A stretch of 64,000 nt of DNA from Mesostigma viride (taxonomy: Eukaryota; Streptophyta; Mesostigmatophyceae; Mesostigmatales; Mesostigmataceae): positions 5,064,468 to 5,128,467 of the forward strand of contig RPFO01000079.1 in assembly GCA_009746045.1 (NCBI GenBank), written 5' to 3'. The notes beneath the pieces are model-generated. The model was not told the origin of the DNA. It worked only from the letters and a program-made list of their open reading frames with translations, and searched no databases. Shown here in pieces: positions 11,309 to 21,270 of the stretch. Position numbers and translations under genes: made by a program. Position 1 is the stretch's first letter. Every line of letters starts with the position of its first letter.

Positions 11309-11777
11309 TGTGAGATGCAGGTCACGGACATACTTGGCCGCCGACCTCATGACAGGCAATTCCGTAGCCAGCCAGGTGTAGAATAAAACCATGATGCTTT
11401 ATATATTTGGAAAGCAACCAAACCATTCACATTTAATTTCAAAAGACATCGACAAGAATACAAGTGTTGTCTAGTCGTATAATGTCGTACTTGTGCGTCA
11501 CTGTACAAATAAGGCTAAGCGGTTCTTGATAACCTAGCAGGCCTCGGGTGACGCCACACTGCTCCGCTTGGCTTACGGCTGGCAGTGTCCTTTAGCGCCC
11601 CCTATCCTGTCTACCTATCCCGCTTACCCCAGCTATGGCTCACTGGCCAACGACGACCGGGTTCCTTCCCGAGTCTCGCCCACAATACACACATCATCTT
11701 GACGAAACCAAACAGTTATCACTTCCGTCAACCAATCTCATGACAATTACTCATTGCAACCACTCTCGGGGGCTGCT
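11309..11777 (-). repeat. Gypsy-C second LTR, segment 1
   Basis: It is collinear with 9865-10333 of the intact LTR. The last five bases, CTGCT (11773-11777), are repeated at 21000-21004 and form the target-site duplication of Gypsy-A. Confidence 0.8.
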
Positions 11778-12365
11778 TGTTACGTCGCGTAACTTTTGTT
11801 GTTGTTACGGACGTAAATTAGGTCCCTTGTTGCCTCAGCCATTCCGGAGCAGTTCGCTGACTTTCCTAGGCTGACGTGTAGTAAGGACCTTTTGGCCGGT
11901 CGGTACCGGGCCTTGTGACGTGGCACTTGTACAGTATGGTGGTTCGGTGCAGTCGCGCCGCGCTGCGTACTTTAGTAGTGGTCCTTTTATCCTGCGTGTG
12001 AACCTTGTGGACGTGCGTTGGTCCTGTGTGCGAGGGTCGATGTCGGCCCGAGCATACACGCCTGTCGGCGATCATTTATGCAGCAGTTGTCCTTCGTGAA
12101 TGGCACTCGGCGTGTGTTAAGTGAATTGACACATTTAGGCTTGGGTCACGGCAGTGTAGTTGTGTTTCCTTCCTCTATTCCTGGAGTAAACGGGTTTTGG
12201 TAAATGGTTGTATGGCGTATTATAGCAACACTTACGTTAATGCATTGAGATCAGCTCCGTCACGTTCGTCTTTCGCCAGAGGGTTAAGTAGAGGAGGCCT
12301 GACCAGTTTAGGTAGTATCAGGCCCATTAGAGGTAGAGGTGGAGGTAGATATCCGCGGCGTAACA
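11778..12365 (+). repeat. Gypsy-A 5' LTR (588 bp)
   Basis: It begins TGTTACGTCGCGTAAC and ends GGCGTAACA. By eye it differs from the 3' LTR only in the stretch CTAGGCTGACG versus CTAGGCTTACG. It contains two hairpin-forming blocks also found in the Gypsy-B LTR: GCAGTCGCGCCGCGCTGC and GGGTCGATGTCGGCCC. The next bases, ATGGTAGCGGAGG, are placed like a primer-binding site and loosely resemble the initiator-Met type (low confidence). Confidence 0.92.
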
Positions 12366-13061
12366 ATGGTAGCGGAGGTTTAGGTAGACGCGACGAAGTT
12401 CCCTTGCAACCCTATACGCCAGAGGCCTTCCGCGGCCAGGGCACAGAAGAAGACAACCTCTTGACAGGTAATGGGCGGGTCGCCGTCAAGCTAGGGGGGT
12501 AGTGCTGCCCGATTCGGGACACGCCCTGCCTAGAAGTTAGACCTGCTCAAAGCGGATGAACTCCTCACGTAGCTAGTTCCTTTTCCTTTTCCTTCTGTGT
12601 GTGCATTTCCTTGCTGGGTGCTGTTTGACGTTAGCTAGTGGGTTTGACGGTTCAATAGTGATGGATAGTGGGACGATTAGCGTCCCTTTAGACTACACCT
12701 CTTTTCCGTGCACGCTGCTGCGTTTTCTTATATGCTCGTTAGCTCTAGGCGAGCATCATAGATGCTTTGTGGGGGGGGAGGAGAGGTAGGACCTCCTCCA
12801 CCTCAAGTGCCTCCTATCCGTTCATTAGGAATCGGCTAGAATAGGAAAGTGCCTAGGAATAGATTCGGCTAGTCGCCGATGCTAGAACGTTGTTCATCGC
12901 CTTCCACTCTCTTTTACGCTTGGATGTATATGCCTATGTTTAGACCCTTGTGGTTGGTGTTGTACCCCACAGCAGGAGTTCCTCGGCTACGGCGTTGGTC
13001 ATCGACGACCATTTGGGCGCCATCTTTCAACGACTCCCATATCAGTGTCTACTATTGCCTA
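12366..13061 (+). other. Gypsy-A leader, no domain recognised
   Basis: This is the stretch between the 5' LTR and the first plausible gag-related frame. It contains a G-run at about 12769-12777 resembling the element's own polypurine tract. A frame fragment beginning with ATG at 13062 (MKPDRSSPTPAFKV) runs, with one slip, to a TGA near 13397. It is Pro/Ser-rich and could be an upstream ORF or the degraded start of gag. No RNase H1-type hybrid-binding domain like that of Gypsy-B was found here. Confidence 0.4.
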
Positions 13062-13517
13062 TGAAACCTGATCGGTCTTCCCCTACCCCTGCCTTCAAGG
13101 TACAAGGTAACCCTACTGATACCCCTAAGGTTAGGGCTGCCCAGCAACGGGCCAGTGAGCCAATACGTCCTCCCCCTGTCACTATACTTCTACCCTTCCT
13201 GCAGCCCCTACCTCTGGTGCTGTACCCCCAAGACGTTCTTTTCCTGCTCCTCTTGCTCGCCCTTCGGTAGATAGCCTTGTTTTGGTTTCACTACCTCCAT
13301 CTCCCCCTCGTCCTACGGTGTCATCCTCCTCTAGTGTAGATACTCCTCTCACCTTAGAGTTTGGCTCCCTATCCATTACTGTTATTAAAAAGGATTGATT
13401 TTACTTGTTTTCCTCTCTTGGGACATTAAAAGTTTTTCCTTTTTGCTTTCCTTGCTTTAAATTAGGGCGTTGTCCTCCTCCTTATTGCAACCTTAATTGT
13501 TTTTCCTCAAACTGAAC

Positions 13518-15218
13518 ATGGATCTAGTGGGTGGAGAGATGTCACCTATACCTACCACTAATAATTCTAATAATGCCAACAACAATAATAATAATAATAA
13601 TAATAACAATCGTCGTCCCTCTGTCACCCCTCCTACCTATGAACAACGTATGCAAGTCAGATTTAGTGATGACCCTTCCCTTACCTTGAACCAGGCCCCT
13701 GCCCCTCTTGCAACCTTGGCTCAACCCCCCAGCAGGTCCTCACTAACTAACAATGTTTCTAGGCCTCCTTCCCACTCTGTGCCTTCCATGCCTGCTTTTA
13801 ACACGGGTCGTACCTCTGCCCCTGTCGGCCCCTCTGGGCGCCCTAGTGCAGTTCCATTTTACCCACCTGCTTCCTGGTCCTACCCTGAGACGGCCTATGA
13901 GGCAGCCCAGGTCCCTACCCGTGTGGCTGATTTAGAAGTAATAGTGATTTCAGCACCATGCCCCTAGATGATAGAAATTATGATCATTTTGCCTACTCCT
14001 CTCTTCGTGAGCAATATACTGTTCCTTTCTCCTATGGGCACCAGTCTGAAACGGTGGCCCCTTCTCGACCCCTACCCAAAACCTTTCCTCTTCCTTCCTT
14101 CTATCCCGCTTATGTAGCAGTGGAAGATAGTGGCCCTATGGGAAAAACTGACTCTTCGAATCCCCCTAAGCCTCCTGCTCTTCCCCTCTTTGCTAACCTT
14201 CCCAATTAGCTGGATGTCAAGTCTACCCCTCAACAGTTTTTCACTTTTATTATGTTGCTTACCCAGAACACAGAGTCGTGGCAGAATCATAATAGATGGC
14301 GTCTCTCTGATGCTGTTTTAGTCCCTCACTATCTTACTACCTGTATTACCCCTGAGCTTGCCAACCTCATCCAGTGTGAATCCTTGGCCTCTCATGCCTA
14401 CCCTAACTCAGTAGCAGGATTGTTTTAGCGGTTAGAGAGCCATTTAGTTCCTCCTGATGCAGATTGGCAGGATAGATTAGCCTTTGGTACTTTGCAGCAA
14501 GGTACTAAACCGTTTAAGGAATATATGAAAGAACTTGATGCACAGATGGTACGAATTAGGGATTTGTCGGGCGCAGAAGTACGTGCTCGTTTCCTTCAAG
14601 GCCTCAGTAGACCCTTATTACGTGAGGTAAAACGCCAGTTCTCTGCCTACCGTTTCACTGATCTGCCCCTCAAGCATGTGCGACAACGTCTATTAAAGAG
14701 TAGCAGATTTCTTTACCACTCCTCTTCCTACCCATCTCCTCCGTGTTGCTGATTGCATGTATGCTCATGCTCCTTTGTGTACTAGGGTTCATAACCTTGT
14801 CCTCACTCCTGAAGAAGAATAGGCATATGTAGAAGAATTCGATATTTGCGTTACAGATATATCTGCATTGGATGTGTCTCACATCTCGTGTTATCATTGT
14901 CATGAGGTGGGCCATCTTAAGGCGGAGTGCCCCAAGTTCCTTTCTGGTGCTCCCCCTCATCCCGATGCTCGCCCTCCTCGTACCCCTCAGCGTGCTCCTA
15001 TTCGTCCCACTCCAGGACGCATTCCCTCAGCTACCCCTAGTAGGCTGAATGTTGTGCAGACAGGACCCTCAGGGTTCCCCTATGATAATCAGGCTCCTGC
15101 ACCCTCTTCGCTCCCTCGCGACCCTCCAGCAGTGGCTTTTTCGCCAGGGACTTCTTCGGGGTTAGTCCCAATGGATGTGGGGGGGAGGGGGAACAGTAGG
15201 CCTGTCAGCCGGGGGTAA
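13518..15218 (+). pseudogene. Gypsy-A gag, interrupted
   Basis: The frame starts with ATG at 13518 (MDLVGGEMSP), followed by a poly-Asn tract from an AAT/AAC microsatellite (13576-13607). The capsid-like part (about 14210-14720) shares spaced identities with Gypsy-B gag, for example CESLASHAYP versus CESIASQSYP and DRLAFGTLQQGTKP versus ERLAFGKLRQGTTP. A zinc knuckle of the CX2CX4HX4C form (CYHCHEVGHLKAEC) is coded at about 14890-14931. Breaks: a frameshift near 13940, in-frame TAG at 14207 and 14426, a frameshift near 14700, and TAG at 14820. Gag would form the virus-like particle and bind RNA; this copy cannot do so without suppression. Confidence 0.8.
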
Positions 15219-18083
15219 CCTGGACAGGTCCTTAGATAGTACCCCAGATAATAATTTTTGCCTGCCTGTTTTCATAACTTCTGTAGGAGCTGAATCATCC
15301 CTACCCTTACGTGTTCGTCCTCTTATGTTTTGGAATGGTGGCTTAACCGTTCCCCACACTGTTGTAGACCCCTTCTTGCATGCTGATGAACTTTTGAATG
15401 TCTGTGTGTTAGTGGATAGCGGTGCGGCTAGCTCCTTTGTGAGCGAGGCCCTAGTTAGGCGTTTAGAACTAGTCCCTATCCCTCACACCAAGCCTGTCAC
15501 TGTTCATTATGCTGACGGTCGCACCAGTCATTCCCCGGGTACGGTGTCCCTTCCCCTGGTCATACAAGGACGTACTGTCAACCTGACGGCCACTATAGGC
15601 CCTATCACTACCGCTGATGTATTACTAGGATTAGATTGGCACCAGGATAATAAGATTACCATTAATTATGTTACCATGGTCATTTGGTTTCCAGATAGCT
15701 CTTACTGGGTACCAGAACGTCATTATAAAGTAGAAAATTTATCCTTGGTAGATATTACTCCTCCTACACCTGTTGATCCTCCTGTAAGACCTATACCTGA
15801 AGTATTAATGTCCAATGATGAGTTGCGATCTGAATTAAAGGAATATGGATATTTATTATGTATGTTCCTTCAGTTAGAAGTACAGGAGATACCTATCACT
15901 AATAATAGTGTGGATATAGATGTAAACACAGTGGATACAATAGGAGTGGGATATACTGAAAACGAAATAGTAAGATACATGGCTGTGATAGATTCCTCCA
16001 AAGTTTTTGAAGAAAAGAGTCCTTCTTATCCTCCTCCTCGTTCTGTTTTACACCGTGTAGTTATTAAGGACGGTGCAGTTCCTACGCACTCTCCGATGTA
16101 TAGAATGGGCCCTACCGAGTTAAAGGAACTAAAACAGATTTTAGTGTCACTATTAGAAGCAGGATTGATAGAGCCTAGTAACTCCCCCTACTCAGCTGGT
16201 GTCCTGTTAGTTCCTAAGCCAAATGGCAAGTTTCGCCTAGTTACTGATTATAGGAAGTTAAATGACATTACTGTGAAGTCTAAATACCCTCTACCTCGTA
16301 TTGATGATATATTTAATAAGGTTAAAGGTTCCACTTGTTTCACGGTACTGGATTGTGCGGATGGTTTTTGGCAACTGCGTATAGCCCCTGAGGATTGCCA
16401 TAAAACCGCCTTTGCTACCCCTTTTTGGTCATTATCAGTTTAGAGTAGCGGCCATGAGACTCTGTAACTCTCCTGCCTCTTTTCAAATGTTAATGAATGA
16501 AGTGCTTAGACCTGTTATGGGTAATTCTCACCTTCCTCAAGTGTCATCTGATTTAAAGGATCCGTCCTTCTCCTCTGTTTCTTTATCTGAGCATGACCGT
16601 TCTTGTGCTCAAGCTTACTTAGATGATATCCTTATTTACTCTCCTGATTTTGAAACGCACCTACGTGCTTTAAAGAAAGTATTAGAGATAATGGCTGAAA
16701 ATTCCTTGTGGGCTCGCCGTGCTAAAGTTGTTCTGGTAGGAGTGTACCATTTTTAGGACATGTTTTGTCAGATGCCGGGGTCGCTACCGACCCGGATAAA
16801 ACTAAGTCAATTCAGGAATGGCCTACCCCTACCGACGTTAAAGGTGTACGTAGTTTTCTAGGGATTGCCTCTTACTATAGGCGTTTTATCCCGCGTTTCG
16901 CAACTATAGCAGCCCCTATTAATCATTTATTAAAGAAGGATATCCCCTTTGTCTGGAGTAGTGAATGTCAGTCGGCTTTTCAGTGTCTAAAATCCCTACT
17001 CCTCTCTCCTCCCGTACTCATCCTACCGGATACTACTAAACCCTTTGTGGTAGCTACAGACGCTAGTAAGGTAGCTATCGGGGGCGTCCTTCTCCAGGAT
17101 CAGGGTCAGGGCTTACAGCCAATTGAGTATATCTCTAGGACAATGCTCCCTGCGGAGCGTAACTATCCCGTACACCAGCAGGAACTCTTAGCGGTGGTGT
17201 ATTGTTGCCACGCGTGGCAGCACTTTCTTAAAGGTGCTCAATTTGATGTCTGCCTGAATGAACCCTGTGAGATAGATCCTTATAGATTAGTTATTCAAAC
17301 GGATCACCGTCCCCTTTCCCATCTTCTCTCCCAACCCAACCTTACCCCTCGTCAAGCGCGCTGGATGGAGTTTTTAGCACAGTTTTCCCCTTTTAAACTT
17401 CAGTATGTTCATGGTGTAGATAACATAGTACCAGATGCACTCTCCCGTCGCGCAGATTACTCCTTTTTCGAGGACCTGGATGCTCTCAATACTACTCTAG
17501 TTCCTACTACTATGGGTGTAACCCCTTATGGTGAACTACCTGATGATGAATCCTCTGCCTATCTCTTTCATACTGCTGTTCGCATGCCTGATCTCCTTTC
17601 TCACGTAGGACTCTCTCTCCCGTGTGAGGCCCTTCCTGTGGTCTCGGTGGGGGGGGAGGGGAAAAATAAAATTTCCATACCGCTTAGCCATATAGCGACT
17701 AGGTCAGGAAAGTCTTATGATAACATAGTCCCTCTAGGACCTCCCCTTCTCTTTGGCAAGGCGGTAGGAGACCTCTTTAAACCTGTTCTGGATACCTCTG
17801 TAGCGATGCCTACCTCTGATCTTGAACGCCTTATTAGTAGATTTACGGCCACTGAGCCGGAAGCTTTAGCTGCCATTGCAGCCCTTCCCCAACAATTAGG
17901 CAAGCACCCTTGTAAATTTGTAGGTGGGTTTTTATATGTGCAAATAGCCGATTCTCCCCCTCAATGGCGCCTGTATGTCCCTCCTATCTGTCGCTCCTCC
18001 TTGCTCTTTGAGTTGCATGACTTAGCTGCTCATCAGGGTGGTAAACGGGTACGGGACCTAGTAGCCCGCTCTTACTACTGGAG
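15219..18083 (+). pseudogene. Gypsy-A pol: protease, reverse transcriptase, RNase H, start of integrase; frameshifted
   Basis: An aspartic protease has its DSGA motif near 15414-15425 and LLGLDW downstream. The RT shows DYRKLND, the first catalytic Asp in VLDCADGFWQ, LCNSPASFQ and YLDD at about 16618-16626, with about 30 extra residues just before YLDD. RNase H keeps TDAS, QQELLAVV, TDHRPLSHLL and PDALSR. The integrase begins with the first zinc ligands (HDLAAHQGG) and stops at the junction near 18080, so its CxxC and DDE core are absent. There are two frameshifts: one extra T in a T-run near 16428, and a one-base loss near 16735. The order PR-RT-RH-IN identifies Ty3/gypsy. Confidence 0.9.
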
Positions 18084-20041
18084 GTGTTCCCCTGGCTTCC
18101 GGGCGAGGGCGAGGCAGATATAGATGACAACCCCTGTGACCTCCTACGGGCGGTCGAGTTCATGGAGATCGCGGACCAGACAGCGGGAGTAGCATTTGGC
18201 GACCCTTCCCCTACGGACGCACCAGTCGAGGCACAGTACACGCCAGAGTATTCGGCCTCCCCTGCAGCGTCCTCCTCCTCAGTGTCGGCTCCTTCCCCTG
18301 TCCCGTCTTCACCACGGTCGACCCGGCGCGCGTCGGTGGAGCCTACCCGTTTGGGCTCGGATCGTGAGCCTGATCCTCTCTCGGCGACTGTTTCTGCGAT
18401 GCAGGCACAGATCCAGTCCCTGACCGCGGCTTTCGGGGCCTTCATGGCGGCCCAGGCGCATGCTCCAGCCACGCCAGGTGGGGTGTCTTTTGTATCTGTG
18501 CCCCCTTCCCCTTCGGTTGCCTCGGCGCCTACGGTTTCGCCCGCGCTGTGCGAGCCCTCGGTAGCTGCGGTTTCTTCTGTTGCTGCGGCTCCTACGCCTC
18601 CGGCTGTCTCTGCGCCTGCTACCGACGTACCTGCGCCTCTGCGCGAGTCTTCCGCCCCAGCGGCCGCGCCCGCCGTCGTCGCTTCCGGGCCCCCCACAGC
18701 GCCAGCGCCGCCATCGCGGGGTTTCTTTAGCGACCCGGGCGGTCTTCCCAGGCTTTGGGAGGGTGGTCCTCCGCAGAGGATTCCGGTGCCCGACTGGAGC
18801 TTGGATGGTAACCAGTCGTATGCCGGATTGCCTGTCCCTACGGGCCCTGTTTTCAACATGTGGCCTGGGGGTGCGCCGCCACCGGAGACCGGAGCGCCAG
18901 CTGCGGTGGCGGGTCCGTCGCGACCCCCTCCGGCAGCAGGTCCGACGCGACCTCCTGTTGTACCGGCGCCGTCTGCGTCTGTGCCGGTTCCTATACCCCT
19001 GCTTCGGCCCCTGTCCCTTCGGCCCCGCGGTCTTTGGCTGCGGTTGTTCGGGCCAGCGGCCCTGATCCTCGCGCCACCCGCGCTGCTGATTCCCTCCGGG
19101 AGTTGTCCGAGGGCGATCAGGATCGGGTCCCTTCTGTGGTGCATGCGACGCCGGAGTCGCGCGACACGCCTGTCCTTGGGTACGGTATGTCTGCGCACGC
19201 CTGCCGACAGTGTGACCTGCCGCGCGCCTCCGCCGAGCTTGCCATTTCGCCCATGTCCCTCGGGTTCTCCCAGGTGTGTCGGGCGCCGCGGGACCGTGGC
19301 CTACCCATTGAGACTGATCGGCCTCCTTTCGATATGGTTATTGTAGCTGATCCTGTGTTCCAGGGCGAGATCCTGGTTCGGCGCGTTCTGTATCGCTGGG
19401 CTAGGCGTCACAATGACTTGGACACCTACGGTGGGTTCCAGTGGGCTTACCCTCCGCCTCTGGGCATTATGGCCTCAGATGCCCTTACGGTAGAGTTTCC
19501 TGTGGTGCCGGGTGCTACGTACAGCACGGTTCTCCAGCCCATCCTAGAGTGGGATGCCCGTCGTCCAGCGCCCATCCCGGGCCAGGGTCTGGACTCCCGT
19601 GGCCATCCTCCTCCTCGGGCTAGCGACTACCTCGAGACGTTCGGGTCGCGACAGTGTGCCCGTCGGTGGCGCTTCCGTGAGGTTCGGCACATCCGGATGT
19701 GGCCGTCTGACGTGGAGCCCCTGGTAGATCTGTTCTTCCCGACGGGTTTGCGCTCTCGGATCCGGTATCATCGCCTACTCCTGCGGGCTCTCTGCTTGAT
19801 CGCGGTAGAGCCTTTCCTACGCCTCTTTGCCTGTGGTTTCCTGGACTGGGCCCGTGGCCAGGTCGTTCTTACGCAGCATAGGTATTACTGGGCCTTCCTG
19901 GGTCTTTTTCCTGATGGCGTGTGGGCCGATGTTTTCCTCACTGTAGATAGGCATGACAATGCCGATGATGTGGCCCACTACCATGCGTATCTGGATGTTC
20001 TGCTGGCCTCGCGTGGCACTTATCAGACTGATGGCAACTAG
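18084..20041 (+). CDS. Unidentified ORF in Gypsy-A at the integrase position, one frameshift
   Basis: A frame open from the pol junction reads about 300 codons to near 19000. It then continues in a second frame to TAG at 20039-20041, so the original protein was about 650 residues. The first half is a Pro/Ser/Ala-rich disordered stretch with one short coiled segment (LSATVSAMQAQIQSLTAAFG). The second half (about 19300-20040) looks globular, rich in W, Y, R and hydrophobics (GGFQWAYPPPLGIM; LRALCLIAVEPFLRLF). Composition is clearly more GC-rich than the gag-pol DNA just upstream. I recognise no family. It could be captured host DNA or a gag-like frame from another element. It lies inside the LTRs in the sense orientation and so would be on the genomic RNA. 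Confidence 0.55.
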
Positions 20042-20400
20042 ATAGAGGGCCTTAGGCCCGACCTGAGGGTGTTGTCCCTCCGGTATATAGAGTCGCCCTC
20101 ACGTTCTGGCCAGTTGACTGGTCGTTCTTGGTCCTTGGTACTGATTTGTTTACTCTGTGTGTCCTGCCCAGTGCCGTCCCCCCCGGCAAGGACTCTGTTC
20201 CAGGCAGTTAGGGGAACCTACCACCAGGCTTGGTGCTGGTTAACCCTACACCTCCCGGCGTGGTGGTGGAGACCGAGTTAATACGTTGGTGCTTTGTATC
20301 TTGGATGGCCTGCCGATTGTGTTGGTGTGTGCTGGGTGCAATAGGTTTCCTATCCCTTGGTTTCCTCCCTGTGCGTAGGGAGAGGGCTCCCTACCTTTGT
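20042..20400 (+). other. Gypsy-A 3' internal region
   Basis: Non-coding stretch between the end of the unidentified ORF and the polypurine tract. No repeat or domain was recognised. Confidence 0.5.
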
Positions 20401-20411
20401 GGGGGGGGAGG
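20401..20411 (+). other. Gypsy-A polypurine tract
   Basis: GGGGGGGGAGG abuts the 3' LTR. It is the expected position and composition for the plus-strand primer of reverse transcription. Gypsy-B has a closely similar tract at 38445-38456. Confidence 0.85.
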
Positions 20412-20999
20412 TGTTACGTCGCGTAACTTTTGTTGTTGTTACGGACGTAAATTAGGTCCCTTGTTGCCTCAGCCATTCCGGAGCAGTTCGCTGACTTTCC
20501 TAGGCTTACGTGTAGTAAGGACCTTTTGGCCGGTCGGTACCGGGCCTTGTGACGTGGCACTTGTACAGTATGGTGGTTCGGTGCAGTCGCGCCGCGCTGC
20601 GTACTTTAGTAGTGGTCCTTTTATCCTGCGTGTGAACCTTGTGGACGTGCGTTGGTCCTGTGTGCGAGGGTCGATGTCGGCCCGAGCATACACGCCTGTC
20701 GGCGATCATTTATGCAGCAGTTGTCCTTCGTGAATGGCACTCGGCGTGTGTTAAGTGAATTGACACATTTAGGCTTGGGTCACGGCAGTGTAGTTGTGTT
20801 TCCTTCCTCTATTCCTGGAGTAAACGGGTTTTGGTAAATGGTTGTATGGCGTATTATAGCAACACTTACGTTAATGCATTGAGATCAGCTCCGTCACGTT
20901 CGTCTTTCGCCAGAGGGTTAAGTAGAGGAGGCCTGACCAGTTTAGGTAGTATCAGGCCCATTAGAGGTAGAGGTGGAGGTAGATATCCGCGGCGTAACA
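20412..20999 (+). repeat. Gypsy-A 3' LTR (588 bp)
   Basis: Same length as the 5' LTR with one visible substitution. It is followed by the CTGCT target duplication at 21000-21004. Confidence 0.92.
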
Positions 21000-21004
21000 C
21001 TGCT

Positions 21005-21270
21005 CCGGATTGTTCCACTATTAAACCCCTTGACGACAACACCAAGTTGTGAGGGAGAGTAACGAGCGAACAACGACCACCATGGCCGCTGCTGTGCTCC
21101 TAAATACCTCCAAAAATCCCGGCATCCATGCGCTGTCGCATTTGCCAGCAAGCCGCCTGACGTGCAGTTAGACTGCCAACAAAATGCAAAGCAAGTCTAT
21201 TCGACAGCCACGTGCGAGCCAGCACACCGCACACTACGATCTGCGTATCTAGCTTTGTCAGATGGACTGA
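21005..21270 (-). repeat. Gypsy-C second LTR, segment 2
   Basis: It resumes the LTR exactly where segment 1 stopped and is collinear with 10334-10599. The final ACTGA (21266-21270) is duplicated at 23035-23039, flanking element D. Confidence 0.8.

Larger units (their letters stand above)
11778..20999 (+). mobile_element. Gypsy-A: Ty3/gypsy LTR retrotransposon with an unidentified ORF in place of integrase
   Basis: It is bounded by two 588-bp LTRs and a perfect 5-bp target duplication CTGCT, and the empty site survives in the other Gypsy-C LTR. Order inside: a leader (12366 to about 13060), gag (about 13518-15218), protease-RT-RNase H (15219 to about 18080), then a GC-rich ORF of unknown function (about 18084-20041), a 3' region, and a polypurine tract directly before the 3' LTR. 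The order protease, RT, RNase H, start of integrase is that of Ty3/gypsy. Coding regions carry several stops and frameshifts although the two LTRs differ by one base by eye. Confidence 0.9.

Noticed and set aside
17984-19198. 404-codon minus-strand frame
   Set aside because: Antisense to the Gypsy-A unknown ORF; Gly/Ala/Glu-rich composition follows from the GC-rich DNA.
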